NCBI GenBank assembly: GCA_016700155.1
Contig: CP065001.1
Span: forward strand, 1,488,001-1,552,000
Origin: Ignavibacteriales bacterium
Lineage (GTDB): Bacteria; Bacteroidota; Ignavibacteria; Ignavibacteriales; Ignavibacteriaceae
Direction of reading: 5' to 3'
Length of the DNA stretch: 64,000 nucleotides
This document shows, one piece after another, positions 1 through 8,605 of the stretch. A model generated the notes under the pieces. The model saw only the letters and a program-made list of their open reading frames with translations, made no database searches and was not told where the DNA came from. The first letter of the stretch is position 1, and the number at the start of each line of letters is the position of its first letter. The position numbers and the translations under genes are program-made.

Positions 1-624
1 GTGTGTTAGCATCACGCCTTTGGGTTCACCTGTAGTTCCTGAAGTGTAAATGATAGTGCATAAATCATTTTCCTTAACCTGGCTTATGCTTTCAGAAAGA
101 TGATGCGAGTGATGCTGTTTATAAATTTTTCCCATCTCCTGTACATCGGTAAATGTATATAGAGATGATTCTTCAGTCAACATATCCTTTTCATTTAAAA
201 GGATTATGTGATTAAGATATTTCAGTTTGTCTTTAGTCTTTAAAACTTTATTCAACTGAAGTTTATTCGAAAGGATTATCGCTTTGGATTCAGAATTATT
301 AAGAATGAACTCAATTGAATCAGCAGTTAAGGACGGGTATAACGGAACATCGATAGCGCCTAACGCAAGGATTGCCATATCGGTATAAACCCACTCCGGT
401 CTATTCTCGGATAGAATCGCTACTTTATCACCACGCTTAATACCAAGTGCAGCGAGTCCATAAGCCAGCAGTTCGGTTTGTTCACCGAACTCATTATAAG
501 TGATTCCCTGATATTCGTTATTAACTTTTCTTTGCATCAGGAATCTCGGATTATCTTTTCCATATTCCTGTGTTAGAAAAACAAACAGTTCAGGTATAGT
601 TTTGCAAGCCTTTAATAACGCCAT
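1..624 (-). CDS. AMP-dependent acyl-CoA synthetase (long-chain fatty acid-CoA ligase type), 3' end cut off by window edge
   Basis: The reverse strand is open for 208 codons from an ATG at 624 to the window edge. A strong Shine-Dalgarno (AAAGGAGAGGG) lies just upstream of the start. The N-terminal half of an ANL-family enzyme is visible: an 'NRPEWV' segment, a 'GAIDVPLYPS' segment and, at the cut, the P-loop 'YTSGTTGEPKGVMLTH' that binds ATP phosphates. Family members activate a fatty acid to acyl-AMP and then transfer it to CoA. The 'QGITYNEF..' start and this spacing resemble FadD/FAA1-type long-chain ligases more than acetyl-CoA synthetases, but substrate cannot be fixed without the C-terminal domain. 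It is divergent from the P5C dehydrogenase gene across a 248-nt spacer. Confidence 0.9.
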   Translation of the reverse strand, partial: MALLKACKTIPELFVFLTQEYGKDNPRFLMQRKVNNEYQGITYNEFGEQTELLAYGLAALGIKRGDKVAILSENRPEWVYTDMAILALGAIDVPLYPSLTADSIEFILNNSESKAIILSNKLQLNKVLKTKDKLKYLNHIILLNEKDMLTEESSLYTFTDVQEMGKIYKQHHSHHLSESISQVKENDLCTIIYTSGTTGEPKGVMLTH

Positions 625-872
625 TCCCTCTCCTTTGTTGTGCGCTACAACTAAAATTTTCGGACTTATTATAACAATATTTTGTGATTTGGAAAAACAG
701 TTATTTATTAGTCAATGTTCAAACTGTTGATGAATTAAACACTGGTTTATCCAGTCCGGTTTTAGGAATTTGGCTATTCTGCTGGTGTAAGTCATTCCTT
801 AAACTTAAAATTGAATCTCAAAGTCAAATGCCGTAATTTTTCAACCACAATTTTTAATTTTAAGGATATCAA

Positions 873-2504
873 ATGTCAAACGCTTATTTCAAAGTACCCC
901 AGCCGATTAATGAACAAGTAAAATCTTATAAACCAGGTTCGCCGGAAAGGGAAGAATTAAAAAAGAAATTAGTTGAATTAAAATCCAAACAAATAGAAGT
1001 ACCGCTTATTATCGGCGGCGAAGAAGTTAGAACAGGCAACACCGAAAAAATGGTTATCCCTCATAATCATAGTCACGTTCTTGGTGTTTATCATAAAGCA
1101 GGGAAGAAAGAAGTTGATATGGCAGTCGAAGCCGCGCTTGAAGCCCGCAAAACCTGGTCAGAAATGCCGTGGGAACATCGGGTATCAATATTCTTAAAAA
1201 TTGCTGAACTCTTAGCCGGACCCTGGCGCGCAACAATCAATGCTGCAACAATGCTTGGTCAATCTAAAACTGTTTACCAGGCAGAGATTGATTCTGCCGC
1301 AGAACTAATAGACTTCTACCGCTTCAACAGTTTTTATATGGCTCAGCTTATGCAAGATCAGCCATACTCAGGCAGCGGAATGTGGAACCGTTTGGAATAC
1401 CGTCCGCTTGAAGGATTTATTTTCTCAGTAACACCATTCAACTTTACGTCAATAGCCGGTAACCTTCCTACAGCACCGGCAATTGTAGGAAATGTTAGTT
1501 TGTGGAAGCCCGCATCAAGTGCAGTTTATTCCGCTTACTGGCTGATGAAATTATTTGAAGAAGCAGGATTACCAAAAGGAGTTATTAACTTTGTTCCCGG
1601 TTCAGGCGGACAGGTTGGAACACCGGCATTCACAAATACGAATCTTGCCGGAGTTCATTTTACTGGTTCGACAGAAGTTTTTCAAAATATGTGGAAGACA
1701 ATTTCAGATAACTTAAAGAATATGAAATACTATCCCCGTATTGTTGGAGAAACAGGTGGTAAGGATTTTATATTCGTTCATAACTCAGCAGATGTTGATG
1801 CACTTGTAGTTGCAGCACTTCGCGGCGCATTTGAATACCAGGGACAAAAATGTTCAGCAGCGTCAAGAATGTATGTACCCAAATCACTTTGGAAAGAATT
1901 CAAAGAAAAATATGTCGCTGAGATCAACAAAATAAAAATGGGTGATATAGAAGACTTTACAAACTTTATGGGTGCTGTAATTGACAAAGGTGCTTTCAAA
2001 TCAATTACTGAGTATATCAAATACGCAAAAGAGTCAAAGGATGCAGAGATCATTACAGGTGGAAATTTTGATGATTCAAAAGGATATTTTATTGAACCGA
2101 CAACGATTGTAACAACTAACCCTAAATTCAAATCGATGGAAGAAGAAATTTTCGGTCCTGTTCTTACAATATATGTTTATGAAGATGATAAGCTTGATGA
2201 AACATTAACTCTTTGCGATGAAACTTCTCCTTATGCTTTAACAGGAGCTATCTTTGCACAGGATAGACATGCAATTGTTAAAATGTCAAACAGGCTCAGA
2301 AATGCTTCGGGTAATTTTTATATAAATGATAAACCAACCGGCGCAGTTGTCGGTCAACAGCCGTTTGGCGGCGGCAGAGCATCTGGTACAAATGATAAAG
2401 CCGGAAGTGCGATGAACCTGATGAGATGGATGACAGCAAGGACAATAAAAGAAACGTTCGATCCTCCGAAAGATTGGCGTTATCCGTTTATGAGTGAAAA
2501 ATAG
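873..2504 (+). CDS. pruA: L-glutamate gamma-semialdehyde (1-pyrroline-5-carboxylate) dehydrogenase
   Basis: A 543-residue aldehyde dehydrogenase of the ALDH4 type, which oxidises glutamate semialdehyde (from proline or ornithine) to glutamate with NAD+. Visible motifs are the cofactor-binding 'FTGSTEVF', the general-base Glu293 in 'GETGGKDF' and the catalytic Cys327 in 'GQKCSAAS'. The length and the long N-terminal extension match the single-domain eukaryotic-like P5CDH rather than the domain fused in PutA. The start is preceded by AAGGA. No proline dehydrogenase gene is in the window, so the proline link comes from family knowledge. With the aminotransferases and pckA nearby it suggests growth on amino acids. 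The symbol is by homology only. Confidence 0.93.
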   Translation: MSNAYFKVPQPINEQVKSYKPGSPEREELKKKLVELKSKQIEVPLIIGGEEVRTGNTEKMVIPHNHSHVLGVYHKAGKKEVDMAVEAALEARKTWSEMPWEHRVSIFLKIAELLAGPWRATINAATMLGQSKTVYQAEIDSAAELIDFYRFNSFYMAQLMQDQPYSGSGMWNRLEYRPLEGFIFSVTPFNFTSIAGNLPTAPAIVGNVSLWKPASSAVYSAYWLMKLFEEAGLPKGVINFVPGSGGQVGTPAFTNTNLAGVHFTGSTEVFQNMWKTISDNLKNMKYYPRIVGETGGKDFIFVHNSADVDALVVAALRGAFEYQGQKCSAASRMYVPKSLWKEFKEKYVAEINKIKMGDIEDFTNFMGAVIDKGAFKSITEYIKYAKESKDAEIITGGNFDDSKGYFIEPTTIVTTNPKFKSMEEEIFGPVLTIYVYEDDKLDETLTLCDETSPYALTGAIFAQDRHAIVKMSNRLRNASGNFYINDKPTGAVVGQQPFGGGRASGTNDKAGSAMNLMRWMTARTIKETFDPPKDWRYPFMSEK

Positions 2505-2608
2505 AAATTGAATTTTTATCTCTTAGTTATATTATAATTAGGATTATTTTTTTGATATTCTTTACAAAGTGGTTGAAACATTAACTTTAATAAATCAATG
2601 GATGCTAA

Positions 2609-3823
2609 ATGAAAATACATGAGTATCAGGCTAAAGAAACACTTAAGAAATTTGGTGTTCCTGTTCAGGATGGAATTGCTGTTAAAAACATGATTGAATT
2701 TGATGAAGCAATTTCTCAGTTACAATCACGGGGAATTAATCAGTTTGTTGTTAAGTCACAGATTCACGCCGGAGGCAGGGGAAAAGGTAAAGTTTATAAT
2801 TTCAGAGAACGCGATAATCTTGTTTTAGAAGGCGGAATTAAGTTTACAACATCACCTGAAAAAGCCGCTGAGTATGCTGAGAAAATCCTTGGAAATATAT
2901 TAGTAACTCATCAATCAGGACCCGAAGGAAAAGTAGTAAAAACTCTTTTCATTGCCGAAGGGTTAGACTATAAAAAAGAATTATATCTTGGAATATTATT
3001 AGACCGATCTGTATCTAAGAATGTAATTATGGCTTCAACAGAAGGCGGTGTTGAGATTGAAAAAGTTGCCGAGGAAACTCCTGAAAAAATAATTAAAGAA
3101 TGGATTGAACCCGGTATAGGACTTCAATCCTTTCAGGCACGTAAATTAGCTTTTGCACTCGGACTTGAAGGAAACGCTTTTAAAAGTTTTATTCCCTTTA
3201 TAAAAACACTTTACAAAGCTTATGAAGCGACAGATGCATCACTTCTTGAAATTAATCCATTGGTAATTACAAATGATGATAAAGTGGTTGCTCTTGATGC
3301 TAAAATGAATTTTGATGACAATGCACTTTTCAGGCATCCTGAAATTATGGAATACAGGGATCTAGACGAAGAAGATCCATTGGAAGTTAAAGCCTCAAAA
3401 TTCAATCTTAACTATATAAAACTTGATGGCAATGTGGGCTGTATGGTTAACGGTGCCGGACTTGCGATGGGAACTATGGATATTATAAAACTTGCAGGCG
3501 GTGAACCAGCTAACTTTCTTGATGTTGGCGGCGGTGCAAATAAAGAAACTGTTGCAAATGGTTTTAAGATCATACTTTCAGATCCAAATGTAAAAGCTAT
3601 ACTCATAAATATTTTTGGCGGAATAGTAAGATGTGACAGAGTTGCTCAAGGCGTTATTGATGCCGCCACGGAAATGCATGTTCATGTTCCTATTGTTGTA
3701 AGACTGGAAGGTACAAATGCGGGAGAAGCAGGGGTTCTGCTTCGCGAATCAGGTTTGAATTTTGAAGTAGCAACCAGCCTTAAAGATGCGGCTGAAAAAG
3801 TGACAGCAGTTCTCAATAATTGA
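2609..3823 (+). CDS. sucC: Succinate-CoA ligase (ADP-forming) beta subunit
   Basis: A 404-residue succinyl-CoA synthetase beta subunit, a TCA-cycle enzyme that couples succinyl-CoA and succinate interconversion to nucleotide phosphorylation. It begins 'MKIHEYQAKETLKKFGVPV', as family members do. An ATP-grasp domain fills the N-terminal half ('QIHAGGRGKGKV', 'EINPLV'). The C-terminal CoA-ligase domain carries 'LDVGGGANKETV' and 'NIFGGIVRCD'. The alpha subunit gene (sucD), usually adjacent in many bacteria, is not downstream: a terminator and a TPR gene follow instead. A split sucC/sucD arrangement also occurs in other Bacteroidota, so the isolation alone does not imply loss. Confidence 0.95.
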   Translation: MKIHEYQAKETLKKFGVPVQDGIAVKNMIEFDEAISQLQSRGINQFVVKSQIHAGGRGKGKVYNFRERDNLVLEGGIKFTTSPEKAAEYAEKILGNILVTHQSGPEGKVVKTLFIAEGLDYKKELYLGILLDRSVSKNVIMASTEGGVEIEKVAEETPEKIIKEWIEPGIGLQSFQARKLAFALGLEGNAFKSFIPFIKTLYKAYEATDASLLEINPLVITNDDKVVALDAKMNFDDNALFRHPEIMEYRDLDEEDPLEVKASKFNLNYIKLDGNVGCMVNGAGLAMGTMDIIKLAGGEPANFLDVGGGANKETVANGFKIILSDPNVKAILINIFGGIVRCDRVAQGVIDAATEMHVHVPIVVRLEGTNAGEAGVLLRESGLNFEVATSLKDAAEKVTAVLNN

Positions 3824-3848
3824 CAGAAGGTAAATATTTCGTTTAAAA

Positions 3849-3890
3849 AAAGCTCTGTTTTGACTTATTTTCGAACAGGGCTTTATTTTT
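3849..3890 (+). terminator. Rho-independent terminator of sucC
   Basis: An 11-bp stem (AAAGCTCTGTT with AACAGGGCTTT, one G-T wobble) and a 14-nt loop, followed by ATTTTTAT. It starts 26 nt after the sucC stop codon. Confidence 0.85.
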
Positions 3891-3995
3891 ATCAGATAAT
3901 TCATCCGGCATAATAATTTCCCTTTTAAAATCAACTTGCATTTCTGTTTTATTAGTTATAGATTTTTTTCGGTTAAACTTAAACACGGAGACTGA

Positions 3996-5414
3996 ATGGC
4001 ATACTTCGATTCTGATTTCACACAAGATGAAAATCTTTTTGAAAAAAAGAAAAATATTGATGATGAAATCAGAAAATGCAGGGAGACAATAGAGAAGGGG
4101 AACATATACAATTCCTTACAAATGGTTGAAGAAATGATTCAGTTGTGCCTCGAGAATGAGAGGTCAATGGATGGATTATTTTTCGCCGAATGTCTAATCG
4201 AACTTTCCCCTTACAATTCTGAATACTGGCTGCGCAAAGGTGTCTTTCTGAATTCACTTTTTAGATTCGATGATGCTGTGCAAAGTTTTGAAAAAGCTTT
4301 ATCACTTAATCCAGGGGATACTGAAGTTCTTATTGAAAAAGCTGCCGCTGAAGAAAGTCTTGGAATGATTGAATCCGCTGAAGAATCACTAAAGAAAGCG
4401 CTAGATATTGAACCTGATAATGAAGAAGCAATATTCAGTCTGGGACTATTAAATCAACGTGAAGAAAAATTTAATGAAGCAATAACATTTTTTCTGAAAG
4501 CTATTGAAATAGATCAGGAATATTCCGAAGCATTGTATGAAATCGGATTCTGCTATGAAAATATCGGTAAGTATGAAGAGGCATTGCAATCTTACGATAA
4601 ATATCTTGAGTTAGAACCCTACAGCGCAAACGGCTGGTATAACAGAGGTATCGTGCTTGTTAAACTTAATCATCTGGAAAAAGCTATTGATAGTTATGAC
4701 CTTGCAACCGCGCTTAGAGATGATTTCTCAAGTGCCTGGTTTAACAAGGGCAATGCACTTGCAGATCTTGGAAGATTCAAACAGGCAATTGAATGTTTTA
4801 AGAAAGCACATGAAGAAGACCAGTTTGATGAATCAGCATGTTTTAATATTGCCAACATTTATGAAGAACTCGGTGATATCCCAAATGCAGTTAAATACTA
4901 TACTGATGCGATAAAAATTAATAACGAGTACTATGAAGCATTCCTTGCAAGAGGTTTCTGCCACGATACCGCGGGCAAATATCATCTCGCACTCAAGGAT
5001 TTTAATAAAGCAATTTCTCTTTCACAGGACAGTGCGGAAGCCTGGTATGCAAAAGCTGATCTTGAATATTCACTTGGTCAACTAAAAGATGCCGCTGAAA
5101 GTTACCGCGCAGCTTTAAAAATTGAGCCTGATAACTATGAGGTTTGGTGTAATCTTGCAGAAACACTTTTGGAATTGGGTGACTGGCTTGACTCTTTAGG
5201 CGCGTTTGAACATTGTATAAGAATAAATCCTGGTGATGCTAACTCCTATTACGGTAAAGCTAAAATAAATTTTATTTTAAGCAGGACGCAGGAAGCTGTT
5301 GATTGTTTAAAAACAGCATTCATACTTGACCCCGGGAAAAAATCAGAGTTTGCAGCCGAGTACCCGGAGATTAAATCATCAAAATTATTTAAAAAATTAC
5401 TCGGCGAAATTTAA
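3996..5414 (+). CDS. Tetratricopeptide-repeat protein
   Basis: A 472-residue protein made almost entirely of TPR helices from about residue 60 to the end. The units have the usual spacing of Trp/Tyr, Gly, Ala and Pro, for example 'AWFNKGNALADLGRFKQAIE' and 'ALKIEPDNYEVWCNLAETL', about a dozen in all. There is no signal peptide or membrane segment, so it is probably a cytoplasmic scaffold. The charged N-terminal 50 residues are not TPR-like. The aroE gene follows within about 70 nt on the same strand and may be co-transcribed. TPRs give only a protein-protein interaction role, and no specific partner can be inferred. Confidence 0.85.
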   Translation: MAYFDSDFTQDENLFEKKKNIDDEIRKCRETIEKGNIYNSLQMVEEMIQLCLENERSMDGLFFAECLIELSPYNSEYWLRKGVFLNSLFRFDDAVQSFEKALSLNPGDTEVLIEKAAAEESLGMIESAEESLKKALDIEPDNEEAIFSLGLLNQREEKFNEAITFFLKAIEIDQEYSEALYEIGFCYENIGKYEEALQSYDKYLELEPYSANGWYNRGIVLVKLNHLEKAIDSYDLATALRDDFSSAWFNKGNALADLGRFKQAIECFKKAHEEDQFDESACFNIANIYEELGDIPNAVKYYTDAIKINNEYYEAFLARGFCHDTAGKYHLALKDFNKAISLSQDSAEAWYAKADLEYSLGQLKDAAESYRAALKIEPDNYEVWCNLAETLLELGDWLDSLGAFEHCIRINPGDANSYYGKAKINFILSRTQEAVDCLKTAFILDPGKKSEFAAEYPEIKSSKLFKKLLGEI

Positions 5415-5480
5415 TTCTGTCATTCTTCACTTATCAAAATAGTGGGTATTACCCGGTTCGTAATTAATTCAAATGCGGAT

Positions 5481-6356
5481 ATGACAAAGAACTCCAATCA
5501 TTCCAATACAAAACTGCTTGGCTTACTTGGGCACCCAATAAGACAATCCTATTCACCCTTTATTCACAACGTAGCTTCGGAATTGCTCAACCTTGATTAC
5601 ATATATCTTCCGTTTGATGTTCCAACTTCAAACCTGAAAAATGCTATTAAGGGAATGATAGCTCTTGGTATAAGAGGATTTAATATCACGATTCCGCACA
5701 AGGAAAATATTCTGCCTCATCTGAATAATCTTTCTGAGGAAGCATCTCTTATCGGCTCGGTTAATACTATTGTGAATGAGTTAGGAAAACTTAACGGTTA
5801 CAATACGGATGTTCATGGAATACTGGAAAGTTTATCGCCTTACAAAGATGAAATAACCGGAAGTCAGGTTACCATTATAGGAAGCGGAGGTTCTGCCAGG
5901 GCTGTTCTATATACTTTGATTAGACATCTGAAACCCAAAAAAATATTTTTAATCAACAGAACTGAACAGAGAGCTGAACATCTTAAAAATTATTTTCGTG
6001 ATAAGATGAAATATACATCCATAAGATGTGCTGAGTTTTACCCGCCTTCAATGGTTGATGTATTGAATTCCTCCAAACTGGTTGTGAACGCTACTCCGGT
6101 TGGTATGATTCCAAAATCAGATGATACAATCACTACACTTGGTGAATCGTTTACGAAAGGTCAAATTGTTTTTGACCTTGTTTACAATCCGACACAAACA
6201 AAGTTATTGAAACTGGCTTCAGGCGAAGGCGCCGTAACACTGGATGGATTAAAGATGCTTATTCACCAGGCAGCAAAATCGTTTGAATTGTGGACAGGTG
6301 AGAAGATGCCCATCGAGCAGGTTTATAAGTCATTGCAGCTTTATCTTGCCAACTGA
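5481..6356 (+). CDS. aroE: Shikimate dehydrogenase
   Basis: Reduces 3-dehydroshikimate to shikimate with NADPH in the chorismate pathway. Visible motifs are the substrate-binding 'SYSPFIHN', the catalytic Lys in 'NITIPHKEN', 'NTDVHG', the NADP Rossmann loop 'GSGGSARAVL', 'NATPVGM' and the C-terminal 'LIHQAAKSFELWTG'. The reading frame is open from a GTG at 5442, but the core starts late and neither site has a clear Shine-Dalgarno. I chose the ATG at 5481 (291 residues) because it leaves only about 11 residues before the conserved 'LLGLLGHPI'. The gene converges with the aminotransferase gene, with 3 nt between the two coding ends and no visible terminator. Confidence 0.93.
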   Translation: MTKNSNHSNTKLLGLLGHPIRQSYSPFIHNVASELLNLDYIYLPFDVPTSNLKNAIKGMIALGIRGFNITIPHKENILPHLNNLSEEASLIGSVNTIVNELGKLNGYNTDVHGILESLSPYKDEITGSQVTIIGSGGSARAVLYTLIRHLKPKKIFLINRTEQRAEHLKNYFRDKMKYTSIRCAEFYPPSMVDVLNSSKLVVNATPVGMIPKSDDTITTLGESFTKGQIVFDLVYNPTQTKLLKLASGEGAVTLDGLKMLIHQAAKSFELWTGEKMPIEQVYKSLQLYLAN

Positions 6357-6359
6357 AAC

Positions 6360-7550
6360 TTAAGTAAGATGTGATAAAGCCTGTTTAAATCTTATCATCG
6401 CTTCCTTAATATTTTCCATCGATGTAGCATAAGACAAACGCAGGAACCCATCAGCACCAAATGCGCTTCCTGGGACAGCAGCAATTTTGGCTTCATATAA
6501 AATGTGCATAGCAAAATCAAAGGAATGTTCAATCTTCAGCACCGAAGTTTTCTTACCAAAATAGGCTGAGACATTAGGAAATAAAAAGAATGCACCTTCA
6601 GGTTTGTAACAGGTAATTCCGGGTATTGAAAGCAGCTGATCATACATGTAATCTCTTCTTATTTTGAATTCATCAAGCATTTCATTGATAACGTATTGAG
6701 GACCTGCGAGCGCTTCAATAGCTGCAGTCTGTGATACCGAAGAAGCATTGGAAGTGGAATGACTTTGAATTTTATTAATGCCTTCAATAATGTGTTCATC
6801 ACCGGCGGTAAACCCGATTCTCCATCCTGTCATTGAATACGCTTTTGAAACTCCGTTAACAAGCATAGTTTTTTCTTTCATCTTTTTGCTGGTGGAAGGG
6901 AAACTGACAAATTCAAATTTATCGTAAACTAATTTTTCATATATCTCATCAGCGATAACTAATATTTTTTTATCATCAATTACTTCAGCAAGTTCATGTA
7001 GTTCTGTTTTACTATAAGCAGATCCTGTCGGATTGGAAGGATTACAGAGTATAAATATTTTTGTTTTAGAAGTTATTGTTTTTTCTAATTCGCCAGGAGT
7101 TAACTTAAATCCATTCTTTTCAGATGTTGAAGGGAAAACTGAAATCCCATTTGCCATGCTCACCATATCCGGATACGAAACCCAGTAAGGCGAGGGGATT
7201 ATAACTTCATCACCCTCATTTACAGATGCCATAATTGTATTGAACACACTTTGTTTGGCACCGTTACTCACGATGATCTCTTTCAGATTGTAATCAAGAT
7301 TGTTATCTCTTTTCAGCTTCGCTTGAATGGCTTTTCTTAATTCAATAGTTCCGGCGTTTATTGTGTACTTGGTGTGGTTTTCATCGATCGCTTTTTTAGC
7401 TGCTTCTTTTATGTTATGTGGTGTAGGGAAATCCGGTTCACCGACACTAAGATCGATAACATTTATCCCCTCTGCGCGCATTCTTTTGGCTTCAGCAGCA
7501 ACCTGCATTGTTGGTGAAACAGTGATTCGATTTATTCTTTCAGATACCAA
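6360..7550 (-). CDS. Pyridoxal-phosphate aminotransferase, class I/II (aspartate aminotransferase type)
   Basis: A 396-residue fold-type I PLP enzyme, probably aspartate aminotransferase (aspartate + 2-oxoglutarate to oxaloacetate + glutamate). Motifs include 'DLSVGEPDFPTP', 'NPSNPTGSAYS', 'ADEIYEKLVYD' and the PLP Schiff-base Lys236 in 'NGVSKAYSMTGWRIG'. 'FLRLSYATS' near the C-terminus would hold the substrate carboxylate-binding Arg. The start codon is TTG, supported by AAAGGAGT about 6 nt upstream. It is about the usual length for the Ib subgroup, whose members can also accept aromatic or prephenate substrates, so substrate is inferred. A second, diverged copy lies next to pckA. Confidence 0.88.
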   Translation of the reverse strand: MVSERINRITVSPTMQVAAEAKRMRAEGINVIDLSVGEPDFPTPHNIKEAAKKAIDENHTKYTINAGTIELRKAIQAKLKRDNNLDYNLKEIIVSNGAKQSVFNTIMASVNEGDEVIIPSPYWVSYPDMVSMANGISVFPSTSEKNGFKLTPGELEKTITSKTKIFILCNPSNPTGSAYSKTELHELAEVIDDKKILVIADEIYEKLVYDKFEFVSFPSTSKKMKEKTMLVNGVSKAYSMTGWRIGFTAGDEHIIEGINKIQSHSTSNASSVSQTAAIEALAGPQYVINEMLDEFKIRRDYMYDQLLSIPGITCYKPEGAFFLFPNVSAYFGKKTSVLKIEHSFDFAMHILYEAKIAAVPGSAFGADGFLRLSYATSMENIKEAMIRFKQALSHLT

Positions 7551-7832
7551 GATTTACTCCTTTACTTTATTAGATATAGCTTACCACACTTTGTTGAAAA
7601 TAAGATAACACAATCCGGGAAATTGAAATCGGCTCGCGGAGAACTCTGGCAAATATAATACAACAGTAACGAGATAGAAATAAGTTAGAAAAATATTTTG
7701 TAAAAAAGTTCGGGAAGAAATTGTTGATAAGGTAACTTCAATAAAAAGATCACTGTGTAGTAGAATTATTAATTAGAAACTGTTGAATGATGCATTTTAT
7801 GAAACAGGCTAGTTGAACACACAATTAATCAG

Positions 7833-7850
7833 GTGTAAAAAATCTTACAC
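7833..7850. promoter_or_regulatory. Operator-like inverted repeat, copy 1
   Basis: The dyad GTGTAA-N6-TTACAC sits in the gene-free stretch 7609-8236. A related dyad lies 47 nt downstream (7897-7912), and both are upstream of a candidate promoter at 7947. Two similar dyads near one promoter suggest a transcription-factor site. No regulator is identified, and AT-rich DNA makes such dyads by chance. Confidence 0.25.
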
Positions 7851-7896
7851 TTATTCAGGAATATTTAATGAAAACATTTTTTATTCGTTAATTATG

Positions 7897-7912
7897 GTGA
7901 AAAATTTTACAC
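7897..7912. promoter_or_regulatory. Operator-like inverted repeat, copy 2
   Basis: GTGAAAAATTTTACAC is an imperfect dyad (one mismatch in the GTGTAAAA/TTTTACAC arms). It resembles copy 1 at 7833-7850 and ends 35 nt before the -33-like box of the candidate small-RNA promoter. Confidence 0.25.
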
Positions 7913-7946
7913 GTGATAAAAAAAATATTTAAAGAGAATAAAAAAG

Positions 7947-7979
7947 TTTGGCAAGTATAAAATTGAATTAGTATGTTTC
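7947..7979 (+). promoter_or_regulatory. Candidate Bacteroidota-type promoter of the small RNA
   Basis: TTTG at 7947-7950 and TATGTTTC at 7972-7979 are separated by 21 nt. This matches the Bacteroidota sigma-A consensus TTTG-N19-21-TAnnTTTG with one mismatch in the last base. No open reading frame follows. Instead a hairpin pair and a terminator follow within 100 nt. Confidence 0.5.
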
Positions 7980-7984
7980 AACCG

Positions 7985-8082
7985 GCAATTCTACACCCCA
8001 CCTTGAACTGACTAAATCATAGTAGAATTGCTAACCCCCAGCCCGGAGTGTTCCTGCCCGTCGCTCCGGGCATTTTTATTTT
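7985..8082 (+). ncRNA. Candidate small non-coding RNA of about 95 nt
   Basis: Just downstream of the promoter-like boxes is a perfect 10-bp stem (GCAATTCTAC at 7985-7994 with GTAGAATTGC at 8022-8031) enclosing a 27-nt loop that contains ACCCCACC. A C-rich single-stranded linker (TAACCCCCA) follows. Then comes a strong intrinsic terminator with stem GCCCGGAG/CTCCGGGC (8041-8048 with 8064-8071) and ATTTTTATTTT. The C-rich loop and linker could pair with G-rich ribosome-binding sites, which is inference. I do not recognise a named RNA family; it is too short for tmRNA or 6S RNA and lacks the SRP RNA core. It lies between a minus-strand aminotransferase start and a minus-strand gene end, so the terminator does not serve a neighbouring protein gene. 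Confidence 0.55.
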
Positions 8083-8236
8083 AAACAATCTCTTCGAATA
8101 GCATTAATCCAATTGGTTATTGGTTTGGTTTGATCGTCTTTGAAGTGAAGCTAAAGAGGAATGTCTTACTGAATTCGTTTCAGCATCTAAAACACATTGA
8201 CAAAAAATTAATTCTACCAAAAGAGGTTATTGATGA

Positions 8237-8506
8237 TCAGTACTTATGATTCCACCACTTTAATAATTCGGGTTTAGGATTTTTAGTTTCAGCATAATAA
8301 ACAGCACAACGGAAAACATATAACAGGCATCGGTCCTGTACAACGCCTGCAAACTTGTTGGACTTATCGTACAGCTTTTGCGGATCTTTTCCTTTTAGAT
8401 CACTGACTGATTTTATCCCGATGTCAATTAAATTCTGTGCGATTGATTTTCCAACACCGGGGATTTCCATAAGAGTCTTTACTATCGTATTTGATTGAGC
8501 TTGCAT
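8237..8506 (-). CDS. Small helix-hairpin-helix protein of the Cdd1 ('pathogenicity locus') family
   Basis: An 89-residue protein with a helix-hairpin-helix motif at residues 12-35 ('LMEIPGVGKSIAQNLIDIGI'), followed by 'DLKGKDPQKLYD' and a C-terminal Cys/Tyr-rich helix ('CLLYVFRCAVYYAET'). These features match the Cdd1 family, whose members are small HhH proteins without a settled function and are thought to bind nucleic acid non-specifically. There is no clear Shine-Dalgarno before the ATG. A 16-bp inverted repeat lies 30 nt upstream of the start. The family assignment is from memory of its consensus. Confidence 0.7.
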   Translation of the reverse strand: MQAQSNTIVKTLMEIPGVGKSIAQNLIDIGIKSVSDLKGKDPQKLYDKSNKFAGVVQDRCLLYVFRCAVYYAETKNPKPELLKWWNHKY

Positions 8507-8535
8507 TTCACAAATTGAAAAAATTATATCTGTCT

Positions 8536-8587
8536 AAAGTGAGACTCATCTTAACAATTAATAGCAACGCTAGATGAGTCTCACTTT
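8536..8587. repeat. Perfect 16-bp inverted repeat (hairpin), probable terminator
   Basis: AAAGTGAGACTCATCT (8536-8551) and AGATGAGTCTCACTTT (8572-8587) are exact reverse complements with a 20-nt loop. It lies downstream of the minus-strand T9SS remnant and gene ending at 8719, where a terminator would be expected. Neither side has a good T-run, so a mobile-element end or a processed hairpin remains possible. Confidence 0.6.
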
Positions 8588-8605
8588 TAGCAAATAACTG
8601 ATGGC

